This document shows, piece after piece, positions 4,304-10,946 of a DNA stretch of 10,946 bases. The DNA is from Methanosarcinaceae archaeon (GTDB lineage: Archaea > Halobacteriota > Methanosarcinia > Methanosarcinales > Methanosarcinaceae). The DNA is taken from contig JAGAEB010000060.1 of assembly GCA_017613335.1 (NCBI GenBank), positions 1-10,946 of the forward strand, written 5' to 3'. Made by a program: the position numbers and the translations under genes. A model generated the notes under the pieces. It was given only the letters and a program-made list of their open reading frames with translations. It made no database searches and was not told the DNA's origin. Every line of letters starts with the position of its first letter. The first letter of the stretch is position 1.

Positions 4304-6919
4304 TCAGCCGTCATCGTCTCTGTATCCGGCGCTTTCCGCGGCTTTTTTCATTTCTTCGGCTTCGGCGGCGGCGACCTGGCGGCGGAGTTTCCGGATCTCG
4401 AAGACGCGTCTGTTGATGATCTCGGCCAGGAAGATGACGAGGGCGATGAGACAGAGGAACAGGCTGTAATTGAGCAGGATCTTCGTTTTGTAGACCATGT
4501 CTTTTGAGACAGCGTCCATGAAGGACGTCGTGCTGATCTGAGAGGCCGGGTAGACCGTTCCGCCGTATTTGGTGATGAGCGACTCAAAGTCGCGGTTCTG
4601 TCCGATGTCGCGGTATTCCATGGGATAATTGACGACGACCGGATAGCCGGAGACACTGTATCTGCCGGGCTCGTCGATCGTGATCGTGCATTCGTAGACG
4701 CCTTTTGAGACCATGGCGAGGTCGAGCGTCTTTCCGTTGAGCGTCAGGACAGGAACGGTCCCGTCGTAGCTCGTCGCCGTCAGCGTGACGGGCGTTCCGG
4801 CGTAAGTATCCGGACAGGAGATGACGACGCCTTCCTGCGGCATCGGGTCTTCCATGACCCAGTTGATCGTCCTCGAGATGACTTTCGCATTCGACGAATT
4901 GTAGAGCTGCGTTGCCCAGCGCTGACCGTTGCCTCTTCCGTTGTCCGTCGACAGACACGCCACGCGCCCGAGACCGTAACGCCAGACCGTGAGGACAGGG
5001 CTTCCCGTATCCGTGATGATCAGTCTGTCGGAACCGGCTTTCGGCGTCACGTCATTGAAACCTGAGATCTTCGTGCCCGTCAGATTGATGTCTTCCGTGA
5101 TGAAGTGTTTTGAATTGTAAGTCAGGAGCGTGTAGCCGGTCCTGTCTTTGTCTTCATTTTCTTCTTTTTTCGTGTCATCGTCCAGAATGGATTCAAAGTC
5201 CGGATCGAGCGGATTTCCGCGCGGAGATGCCATATAGACACCGTACGGATAGTTGTTTGTCAGGGTCTGGGCATACGGTGTCTTGGTGTTGTCACGGAAA
5301 TAATCATTGTTGATCGAATACGGCGAATAGATGTTAAGCATCATGATCGTCGATCCCCTGTCAGCGAAAGGCTTCATGGCATCAACGATCGAATCGTAGG
5401 AGGATCTGCCTTTGACGATGTTTCCGTCCGTCAGGATGACGATGAGCGGCTCACCGATGCGGTTTTCCGTGATCTCGGAGGCCTTTATGAGACCTTCTGT
5501 CAGATTCGTGTCCGACGAGATCGTCGAACCGGACGGATTGAGCGATTCGATGGCCTCTCTCAGAGCGGCCTTTTCGACAGGATTGTTCATGTAGTGGAAT
5601 TCATCCGTGACACGCTCGCTCGACTTTCCGAAAACGACGAGCGCGACGTTCGAATCGCTGAGATAGCTGCTGTCGATGATATTCAGCGCCGTTTTCCGGA
5701 TACTGCTGATGATCTGTGTTTCACCGTCGGCAGCCAGATTTTCACCGCTTGCGGAAATATCGATGACGAGGACGACATCGCGGTCGCCTTCCCAGTCGGA
5801 CGGTTTCGAGAGGACCGGGAGCATCTTTTCAAACGACGAATTGAGATAACTGCTGCTGACAGGCCTGTCAAAGGAACTCATGCCGCCGACGACGAAAAGA
5901 CCGCCGCCGTCCGAGACGAATTCCCGAAGAGCCGACGTCTCTTCATCGGTGATGTTCTTGATGCAGACGTTGTCCATGATCACGACTTTCGATTTGGAGA
6001 GCGCAGAACTCAGGTTATTGAATTCCTTCAGATCCCGGACGGCCGTGACGTTGTAGAGATTGCCGGCAATGCTTGCCAGAGAGGAATTGTTTTCAGAAGT
6101 CACGACGATGATGTCCGGTTTTTCGATCACATAGACAGAGCGCGTGAACTTGTTGTTCGTACCGATCGCATTTGAACCGCCCGTGATCTCGACCGTGACA
6201 TAATGCGTGCCGACCGTCGTGAATTTCTGCGTGAACGTCACGGTGCTTTCAAGGTAGCCGGATGATTTGTTGACGAAATTACCGCTGCCTGATACGACAG
6301 CTGTTGCATTGTCGTCGACAAAGATCCGGTAAGTGTAAGTCGTCCGGCTTGACGGCTGCGCCTGCCTGACCGTGATATTGAAGACATTGTCATTGCCGAC
6401 GATGACCGTTTTGTCGCCGGTCAGCTCGACACTCAGATCGCTGTAGACGAGCGTCGGGACGACGGCGGAAACGGTCGTTCCGGAAGCGTTGGCCGCTTTG
6501 AGGGCATCTTCGAGGTCGATGCCCTGATTGCTGTTGCCGTCCGTCAGGAGAAGGATCTGATTCCGGCCGTTCGCCGTTCTGATGATCGCTTCGCCCAAAG
6601 CTGTCGAATTGCCGGAGACGGAATCCATGCGGACATTGAAAACGCCTGAGAACCGCTCGAAGAGCTTTGAGCCGATCGTCGTATCGAAACACTCCATACT
6701 GCCTGTCGTATCCGAAATGAGGACGACGTCGGGCAGCTGATCGGAACGGGTCACTTCGACGTATGAAAACGGATTGGCCAGCGCGACGACCAGAAGGACT
6801 GCGATGAGCGTCCTTGAGAGGATCAGAAATTTTTTCCGGGTGCTTCTGTAAAACACAAAGCCGGCGATGAGGACGGGTATGATCAGGAGCAGGACGTAAG
6901 GATGATCAAATGTAATCAT
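4304..6919 (-). CDS. Membrane-anchored protein with two VWA domains
   Basis: This 871-residue protein appears to be a large surface-exposed component of the MoxR/DUF58/VWA system. Two N-terminal membrane segments (about 8-24 and 32-48) flank a basic loop, and a third segment (about 814-833) leads into a basic, coiled-coil-like cytosolic tail. About 765 residues between them are predicted outside the cell. The first VWA domain (about 64-160) has D70-T-T-G-S74 and LLTDG at 124-128. Its MIDAS start is therefore DxTxS, not the usual DxSxS. A beta-rich segment and a glutamine-amidotransferase-like fold (about 268-350, with VSDGGGLFVVGG) follow. The second VWA domain (about 381-530) has a canonical DISAS motif at 387-391, T471 and LTDG at 496-499. 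An acidic, lysine-rich loop (576-592) and a region with WRYGLGRVACLSTD (646-659) come next. About 15 N-X-S/T sequons are present. It overlaps the preceding gene by four bases (ATGA), so coupled translation is likely. Ligand and partner proteins are unknown. Confidence 0.88.
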   Translation of the reverse strand: MITFDHPYVLLLIIPVLIAGFVFYRSTRKKFLILSRTLIAVLLVVALANPFSYVEVTRSDQLPDVVLISDTTGSMECFDTTIGSKLFERFSGVFNVRMDSVSGNSTALGEAIIRTANGRNQILLLTDGNSNQGIDLEDALKAANASGTTVSAVVPTLVYSDLSVELTGDKTVIVGNDNVFNITVRQAQPSSRTTYTYRIFVDDNATAVVSGSGNFVNKSSGYLESTVTFTQKFTTVGTHYVTVEITGGSNAIGTNNKFTRSVYVIEKPDIIVVTSENNSSLASIAGNLYNVTAVRDLKEFNNLSSALSKSKVVIMDNVCIKNITDEETSALREFVSDGGGLFVVGGMSSFDRPVSSSYLNSSFEKMLPVLSKPSDWEGDRDVVLVIDISASGENLAADGETQIISSIRKTALNIIDSSYLSDSNVALVVFGKSSERVTDEFHYMNNPVEKAALREAIESLNPSGSTISSDTNLTEGLIKASEITENRIGEPLIVILTDGNIVKGRSSYDSIVDAMKPFADRGSTIMMLNIYSPYSINNDYFRDNTKTPYAQTLTNNYPYGVYMASPRGNPLDPDFESILDDDTKKEENEDKDRTGYTLLTYNSKHFITEDINLTGTKISGFNDVTPKAGSDRLIITDTGSPVLTVWRYGLGRVACLSTDNGRGNGQRWATQLYNSSNAKVISRTINWVMEDPMPQEGVVISCPDTYAGTPVTLTATSYDGTVPVLTLNGKTLDLAMVSKGVYECTITIDEPGRYSVSGYPVVVNYPMEYRDIGQNRDFESLITKYGGTVYPASQISTTSFMDAVSKDMVYKTKILLNYSLFLCLIALVIFLAEIINRRVFEIRKLRRQVAAAEAEEMKKAAESAGYRDDDG

Positions 6920-8808
6920 AATTCATCCCTCTTTTTCAGGATAATCAGCTCGGCTGCCATGAGGAGGAACACGACGATGATGAGATAATAATAGACTTCT
7001 TTCCGGATCTCATACTGCTGTTTGAGGAAAGACTCGTCCGAGAGAGAACGGTCGATCACGGAGGATCCGTCGACAGCCGTGTTGGATTCTCTGTCGTTGT
7101 ACAGATTGACGGCGAGAACGTTTCCGTCCGTCTTCCAGATGCCTGCGGTATCATAGTAGATGACGTCGGATGTGAAATTGCCGTACGGCGCTTCAACGTA
7201 CTGCGGCGACGGCAGGGAACTCTTCAGCCCGCCGACGATGTTGTATTCATTGATCGAGCCGATATCGGCGATCCAGCTGCCGACGCGGACCCAGAAGACA
7301 ACGAATTCCGGTGAGCCTGCGAAATTGTTCCATTCGTCTTCCGTGTCGAGATCGTTGAAACCGACGTAGACGACGGTACCGTTCTGATAGGCGGCGTAGG
7401 CGAAGAGAGCGGAGGAGCCGTTCGTCTGGACAGGCATGGAGACGTCGTTGCTCCGTCTCGTCGTTTCGATGTATTTTCTGACGTAGACGGATGACAGATT
7501 CAGATCCTTTGTGACGCTCGTGTTATTGAAACGATAAATAGCGGCGCCTCTGTCGTTGACGGTCGTCTGCGTGGTCTTGACGGGGAGGAGTTTTGATATG
7601 TTGACGTCGATGTTTCCGGCAGTCAGATAGTCGCCGGCCACGAAAACGACCGTGCCGCCGGATGCGGCGTACGCTTCGAGGATCCCGGATTCTCTGCCCG
7701 TCAGGTTCCTCGTCATGTCGATGACGATGAAACGGTATCCGGAAAGTTCGGAGAGATCAGGGACGGAAGAAGCATTGTTGACCGTCAGATCTGTCACGAG
7801 AGAGAGAGCGATCATGGACGGCGGCTGTTTTTCAGAATCGGTCACGAAAAGCGCGGCGGCGCTCCGGGAAGCCGGGATGGAGATCCAGGCGCTGTTGTCC
7901 ATGGCGATCGCATCGTCGGTCTCGAGACGGACTTCCGTCGTGCCTTTCGGGATGTTCTCGAATTTGAACTGGGAGGTGTTGTAGCCGCCGATCGTGATGT
8001 TCATCGATCCGGATATTTCCGTCGAGCCGTCGGGAGAAGTCGTGATCGTCTTGACGGGAACGGTCACGGCGGGGCCGTAATTCCTGACGGAGAAGTGATA
8101 ATTGTACTGGCCGTCGACGTATTCGGGATAACCGTTGACGATCGCGACGTTGTTGCCGGCCGGAGAGGAATAGCCCGGGACGAAAACGATGTTGAGACCG
8201 TTGTCGAACATTTTTTTGGCGACGACCGGGTCGAGACCGTTCCAGGATGTGAAGTCGGAGAAAACGACGATGTTTCCGCCTCTTTCGGCAAGGATGCCGG
8301 CGGCATCGGACATCGCGGCAGATATATCGGCCGTTACGGCTTTGGCCTGTATCCCGGGCAGGAGTTCCGCCGCATCCGCCGCAGTGACTTTTTCCGCAAC
8401 GAGGACGGTTTCTGATTCAGCCAGGAGGATCGTATTCGTCCGGCTCAGGTAAGCGGGAACATCCTGCAGGACTTTGTCCATACGGCCCGGCGCCTGCATG
8501 CTCGCAGATGCGTCGATGATGATGACGGTGTCGGATTCGCTCATGTCGGAATAGGAGAGGATATACGGGCCGGCGGCGGCGAGTGTCAGGAGGATCAGGA
8601 TGAAGAGCTGGACGAGGAAGAGCGGATCTTTGAAGATCTTCGTGATGGAAGCGTAGACTTTTTTCCGGGATTCCTCCACTTTCATCAGGAACATGACGGA
8701 AGGAACTTCCAGTTTGAACGGCTTGGGCAGGAGCATGTAGAGGATGATGAGCGGGATGATGCTCAGCAGACCCAGGAGAGCCTGCGGATAGAAAAACGGC
8801 AGATCCAT
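6916..8808 (-). CDS. BatA-type VWA membrane protein
   Basis: This 630-residue protein starts with an aerotolerance-regulator (BatA, PF07584-like) N-terminal region: a membrane segment at about 8-27, a basic cytosolic loop containing KVEESRKKVYASI, and a second segment at about 62-84. A VWA domain follows at about 92-212, with a canonical MIDAS DASAS at 99-103, a candidate T159 and FSDF at 183-186. A CARDB-like beta region (about 220-310) and a glutamine-amidotransferase-like region (about 316-395, with YAASGGTVVFVAGDY) come next, and a C-terminal segment at about 605-624 ends in KKRDEL. The large middle part is predicted extracellular and carries about 10 N-glycosylation sequons. A GGAGG Shine-Dalgarno site lies inside the end of the DUF58 gene and only two bases separate the genes, while the next gene overlaps by four. 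It is probably a metal-dependent binding subunit working with MoxR and DUF58. The name BatA is by domain resemblance only; no aerotolerance role is implied. Confidence 0.88.
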   Translation of the reverse strand: MDLPFFYPQALLGLLSIIPLIILYMLLPKPFKLEVPSVMFLMKVEESRKKVYASITKIFKDPLFLVQLFILILLTLAAAGPYILSYSDMSESDTVIIIDASASMQAPGRMDKVLQDVPAYLSRTNTILLAESETVLVAEKVTAADAAELLPGIQAKAVTADISAAMSDAAGILAERGGNIVVFSDFTSWNGLDPVVAKKMFDNGLNIVFVPGYSSPAGNNVAIVNGYPEYVDGQYNYHFSVRNYGPAVTVPVKTITTSPDGSTEISGSMNITIGGYNTSQFKFENIPKGTTEVRLETDDAIAMDNSAWISIPASRSAAALFVTDSEKQPPSMIALSLVTDLTVNNASSVPDLSELSGYRFIVIDMTRNLTGRESGILEAYAASGGTVVFVAGDYLTAGNIDVNISKLLPVKTTQTTVNDRGAAIYRFNNTSVTKDLNLSSVYVRKYIETTRRSNDVSMPVQTNGSSALFAYAAYQNGTVVYVGFNDLDTEDEWNNFAGSPEFVVFWVRVGSWIADIGSINEYNIVGGLKSSLPSPQYVEAPYGNFTSDVIYYDTAGIWKTDGNVLAVNLYNDRESNTAVDGSSVIDRSLSDESFLKQQYEIRKEVYYYLIIVVFLLMAAELIILKKRDEL

Positions 8809-8810
8809 GG

Positions 8811-9692
8811 TCAGAGCCTCCGGCCGACAGCCGTCAGGAATGCATCGAAGATCGGCGTATCTGTCGTAAAAGTATAGAAACCGGCACCTGCGCGGCCGCA
8901 GACGGCGTTTATGTTCTCAATATGCTCATTCAGGGCTTCATGATAGCCTTTTTTGAACGATTCACTGACATAAGTCTTGAATTCGATCTCTGTCTCCATG
9001 TCGTGGAAACGGGCGTCTCCGGTCATGTCGAGTTCCGTCTCGAAGGGATCGAGGATCTGGATCAGGAGAAGGTCGTTTTCGGAAAAACGACGGACAGCGG
9101 CTTCGATGTGGCTGATGTCTTCCATGAAGTCGGATATGATGACGACGAGGGAGCGCGAACGGATCATTTTGGCGTAAGTATATGAACAGGCGTCAAGATC
9201 CGTCAGGCCTTCGAGGACGCAGTCCGACAGCGTGTCAACTGTCCTGAGGAGCGAGGCTGTGCCTCTGCTGGCGCCGTGGATCTCAGGCTCGTCCGTGAAG
9301 AGCGAGATCGCATATTTGTCGTTGCTGCGGGCGGCCAGGTAAGAGACGCCGACGGCGAACATGGCGGCGTATTCGTATTTGGAAACAGGGCCTTTTCCTT
9401 TGTAGGCCATGCTCCGGCTGGTGTCAAGGAGGATATGGACGGTCAGCGTTTTTTCTTCTTCGAACTGGCGGACATAGAATTTTTCGGTCCTTCCGTAGGC
9501 TTTCCAGTCGATATCTTTCATCTCGTCGCCCGGGTAGTATTCCCGGTATCCGATCGTATCGATGCCGTGGCCTGACCTTGTCGACGGACGGTTTCCGGCG
9601 TAAACGGTCGATACTCTCTTTTTCACATAGAGATCGTACCGGTCAAGCTGCCTCAGGAAATCAATATCAATTTTGTGCCTGGCTTTTTCCAT
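8811..9692 (-). CDS. DUF58 domain protein, soluble VWA-like partner of MoxR
   Basis: This 293-residue protein is a typical short DUF58 member. The family signature runs from REYYPGDEMKDIDWKAYGRT (residues 50-69) to RQFEEEKTL (75-83). It continues into a VWA-like domain with D90-T-S-R-S94, matching a MIDAS DxSxS, and ISDFMED at 186-192. No membrane segment or signal peptide is visible, and there are no N-X-S/T sequons, so it should be cytosolic. The ATG at 9692 has an AGGGGG Shine-Dalgarno site six bases upstream. DUF58 proteins are almost always encoded beside moxR and are thought to link the AAA+ ATPase to its target. Here the gene lies 63 bases after moxR and 2 bases before the BatA/VWA gene. 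Biochemical function is not established for the family. Confidence 0.93.
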   Translation of the reverse strand: MEKARHKIDIDFLRQLDRYDLYVKKRVSTVYAGNRPSTRSGHGIDTIGYREYYPGDEMKDIDWKAYGRTEKFYVRQFEEEKTLTVHILLDTSRSMAYKGKGPVSKYEYAAMFAVGVSYLAARSNDKYAISLFTDEPEIHGASRGTASLLRTVDTLSDCVLEGLTDLDACSYTYAKMIRSRSLVVIISDFMEDISHIEAAVRRFSENDLLLIQILDPFETELDMTGDARFHDMETEIEFKTYVSESFKKGYHEALNEHIENINAVCGRAGAGFYTFTTDTPIFDAFLTAVGRRL

Positions 9693-9704
9693 ACTGCGCC
9701 CCCT
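9693..9704 (-). promoter_or_regulatory. Shine-Dalgarno site of the DUF58 gene
   Basis: The minus strand has AGGGGG at 9704-9699, six bases before the ATG. It supports the chosen start and lies two bases past the intercistronic hairpin, so the hairpin could affect ribosome access. Confidence 0.6.
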
Positions 9705-9705
9705 T

Positions 9706-9727
9706 CCGGCATCTGATCGGATGCCGG
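9706..9727 (-). other. Intercistronic hairpin between moxR and the DUF58 gene
   Basis: A perfect 8-bp stem (CCGGCATC at 9706-9713, GATGCCGG at 9720-9727) closes a 6-base loop. On the transcribed minus strand the bases after the stem are AAGGGGG, with no T-tract, so it does not look like a terminator for this operon. It sits in the only sizeable gap within the operon (63 bases), immediately before the DUF58 Shine-Dalgarno site. Plausible roles are an RNA processing or stability element that sets different levels of MoxR and the downstream proteins, or translational control. Confidence 0.65.
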
Positions 9728-9755
9728 TTCCGTTTTTCAGGATGATCGGGAATAT

Positions 9756-10727
9756 TCACACTTTTGCGAGAACCTCGCTGATCGCGTCGTCGGGAGACAT
9801 TCCCTGTCTCTGAGCATCGAAACTGAGGATGATGCGGTGTCTGAGGACAGGATACGCCATGGCTCTGATGTCTTCGTCTGTGACGTAATTGCGGCCGCGG
9901 ATGAGGGCGCGGGCTTTTGCAGTCAGGATCAGGGCGATGGAAGCACGCGGGGAGGCGCCGTATTCGATGACACCCGGCTCGCGCGTCAGGCCGATGATGC
10001 GGATGACTTTCTGTTTGAGTTCTTCAGAAATGGGGATCGATCTGGTGATTTCCTGCAGGTCTGCAAGCGTCTGGCGGGAAATGCCGCGGGACGTTTCCGG
10101 GTTGATTTTCCCGGTATAGCGGTTGACGATCTCGAGTTCATCTTCGAATGTCGGATAATCGACGAGGATCTTTAAGAGGAAACGGTCGAGCTGGGCTTCC
10201 GGAAGCGGATAGGTACCTTCCTGCTCGATCGGGTTCTGGGTCGCCAGGACGAAGAACGGTTTTTCGAGCTTGTAGGTGCTGCCGCTGACGGTGACCTGTT
10301 TTTCCTGCATGGCTTCAAGGAGGGCTGACTGCGTTTTCGGAGAAGCACGGTTGATCTCATCCGCAAGGAGGATGTTCGTGAAGACAGGACCTTTTTCGAA
10401 GCGGAAAGATTTGCTTCCGCCTCTTTCTTCGAGGATCGTCGTTCCTGTGATATCGGCCGGCATCAGATCCGGCGTACATTGGATCCTTGAGAACTGAAGG
10501 TCGATGACCTGGGAGATCGTGGAGATCATCAGCGTTTTTCCGAGACCCGGATTGCTTTCGAGAAGGGCATGGCCGTTGCAGAGAAGAGCGATCATGATCT
10601 GTTCCGTGACGTCCGCCTGACCGACGATGACTTTGCCGATCTCTTCAAAAAGCGTCTCAAAGATGAGACCGGCATTTTCGTATGTTTCCTGGAGCATACC
10701 GGGATCAGATTCGTATTCGTAAACCAT
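9756..10727 (-). CDS. moxR: MoxR family AAA+ ATPase
   Basis: This 323-residue protein belongs to the MoxR AAA+ family, ATP-driven chaperones that mature or insert protein complexes. Positions here count from the ATG. Walker A is SNPGLGKT at 58-65 and Walker B is ILLADEIN at 119-126. Sensor 1 is LATQNP at 161-166, and LPEAQLDRFLLK at 175-186 carries the likely arginine finger. Sensor 2 is ASPRAS at 258-263, in the helical lid. Length is normal, and neither membrane segments nor glycosylation sequons are visible. The frame can be read from a GTG at 10736, but GGTGA five bases before the ATG at 10727 overlaps that GTG and acts as its Shine-Dalgarno site, so I prefer the ATG. It is the first gene of the four-gene MoxR-DUF58-VWA-VWA operon and probably its energy source. 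Confidence 0.95.
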   Translation of the reverse strand: MVYEYESDPGMLQETYENAGLIFETLFEEIGKVIVGQADVTEQIMIALLCNGHALLESNPGLGKTLMISTISQVIDLQFSRIQCTPDLMPADITGTTILEERGGSKSFRFEKGPVFTNILLADEINRASPKTQSALLEAMQEKQVTVSGSTYKLEKPFFVLATQNPIEQEGTYPLPEAQLDRFLLKILVDYPTFEDELEIVNRYTGKINPETSRGISRQTLADLQEITRSIPISEELKQKVIRIIGLTREPGVIEYGASPRASIALILTAKARALIRGRNYVTDEDIRAMAYPVLRHRIILSFDAQRQGMSPDDAISEVLAKV

Positions 10728-10753
10728 TGAATTCACCAGTTCGTGTGTTTTGC

Positions 10754-10766
10754 CGTAAAATGTAAC
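10754..10766 (-). promoter_or_regulatory. Weak TATA-like box upstream of moxR
   Basis: The minus strand reads GTTACATTTTACG, the most AT-rich stretch close to the gene. It is centred about 33 bases before the moxR ATG, which would give a leader of roughly 8 bases. That leader would cut into the GGTGA site, so either the site or the start assignment is uncertain. The match is poor. Confidence 0.3.
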
Positions 10767-10804
10767 ATGTCTGCAGAAGCGCCGGTATCGGGGCGTTGCC
10801 GAAT

Positions 10805-10820
10805 GAGACTGATCAGTGTC
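10805..10820. promoter_or_regulatory. 16-bp dyad upstream of moxR, operator candidate
   Basis: The perfect 10-bp palindrome ACTGATCAGT at 10808-10817 is extended by two more pairs after one mismatch, giving a 16-bp imperfect inverted repeat. It lies about 80 bases before the moxR start, upstream of the promoter position, as expected for an activator or a distant repressor site. Chance occurrence cannot be excluded. Confidence 0.4.
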
Positions 10821-10828
10821 ATGAGATC

Positions 10829-10883
10829 AATGTATGAGCAATGTATGAGCAATGTATGAGCAATGTATGAGCAATGTATGAGA
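10829..10883. repeat. Five-copy 11-bp direct repeat upstream of moxR
   Basis: The unit AATGTATGAGC occurs perfectly at 10829-10839, 10840-10850, 10851-10861 and 10862-10872, with a last copy at 10873-10883 differing in the final base. The word GAGATCAA flanks the array on both sides (10823-10830 and 10880-10887). Eleven bases is close to one DNA turn, so a protein bound to each unit would line up on one face. The array lies about 100 to 155 bases before moxR. The remainder of 10728-10946 holds no supported gene. Confidence 0.95.
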
Positions 10884-10928
10884 TCAATTCAATACAGAGA
10901 GGAATAACAGAGAGAAAGATTCAGAAGA

Positions 10929-10945
10929 CCGGACGTGAAGTCCGG
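10929..10945. other. GC-rich hairpin at the window edge
   Basis: A perfect 6-bp stem (CCGGAC at 10929-10934, GTCCGG at 10940-10945) closes the loop GTGAA. It could be part of a terminator or a structured RNA of the neighbouring unit beyond the window. The sequence ends here, so it cannot be assigned. Confidence 0.4.
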
Positions 10946-10946
10946 C

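Noticed and set aside
5594..6175. 193-codon plus-strand frame opposite the large VWA gene
   Set aside because: Antisense shadow of a gene with clear VWA motifs and operon coupling; codon composition mirrors the opposite strand.
10884..10946. Partial tRNA or structured RNA gene at the window end
   Set aside because: Only a 6-bp hairpin is visible; no anticodon arm, T-loop sequence or acceptor pairing could be found.

Overview
The window reads as chromosome of a euryarchaeon, most plausibly a methanogen related to Methanomicrobiales; that placement is my inference from protein families and was not tested by a search. The archaeal markers are a Trm56-type tRNA 2'-O-methyltransferase, an archaeal replication factor C small subunit, a TATA box placed so that its transcript would be almost leaderless, and Shine-Dalgarno sites matching an archaeal 16S tail. 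All eight genes lie on the minus strand, so transcription runs from high to low coordinates.

Layout in transcription order. (1) 10946-10728: upstream region with a GC hairpin, five copies of an 11-bp direct repeat and a 16-bp dyad. (2) 10727-4304: a tight four-gene operon encoding a MoxR AAA+ ATPase, a soluble DUF58 protein, a BatA/VWA membrane protein and a large membrane protein with two VWA domains. (3) 4303-3805: about 500 bases without genes, filled by a 29-32 bp array and a 12-bp array. (4) 3772-2296: rfcS followed closely by a small membrane protein of the Sm_multidrug_ex family. (5) 2295-2172: an array of roughly 12-bp TGCATG-type units. (6) 2171-1221: a class I SAM-dependent methyltransferase of unknown substrate. 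(7) 1220-1047: a 15-bp minisatellite. (8) 1046-396: trm56. (9) 395-1: a hairpin with T-tracts, then long polypurine repeats.

How the genes may work together. MoxR ATPases paired with DUF58 and VWA proteins are a known arrangement thought to remodel or insert metal-dependent protein complexes, but the substrate is usually unknown. Predicted topology puts MoxR and DUF58 in the cytosol and nearly all of both VWA proteins outside the membrane. N-glycosylation sequons agree: about 15 and 10 in the VWA proteins, none in MoxR or DUF58. The other genes are housekeeping (clamp loading, tRNA modification) or of unknown role (methyltransferase, small membrane protein).

The most unusual feature is non-coding. 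Every large intergenic gap carries its own short tandem-repeat family with a different unit. Three of these arrays lie just after gene ends and would be pyrimidine-rich, U-tract-containing RNA in the transcript, which suggests a role in 3' end formation. Two others lie upstream of genes and have periods of 11 to 12 bp, about one helical turn, which suggests protein-binding arrays. Both ideas are inference.
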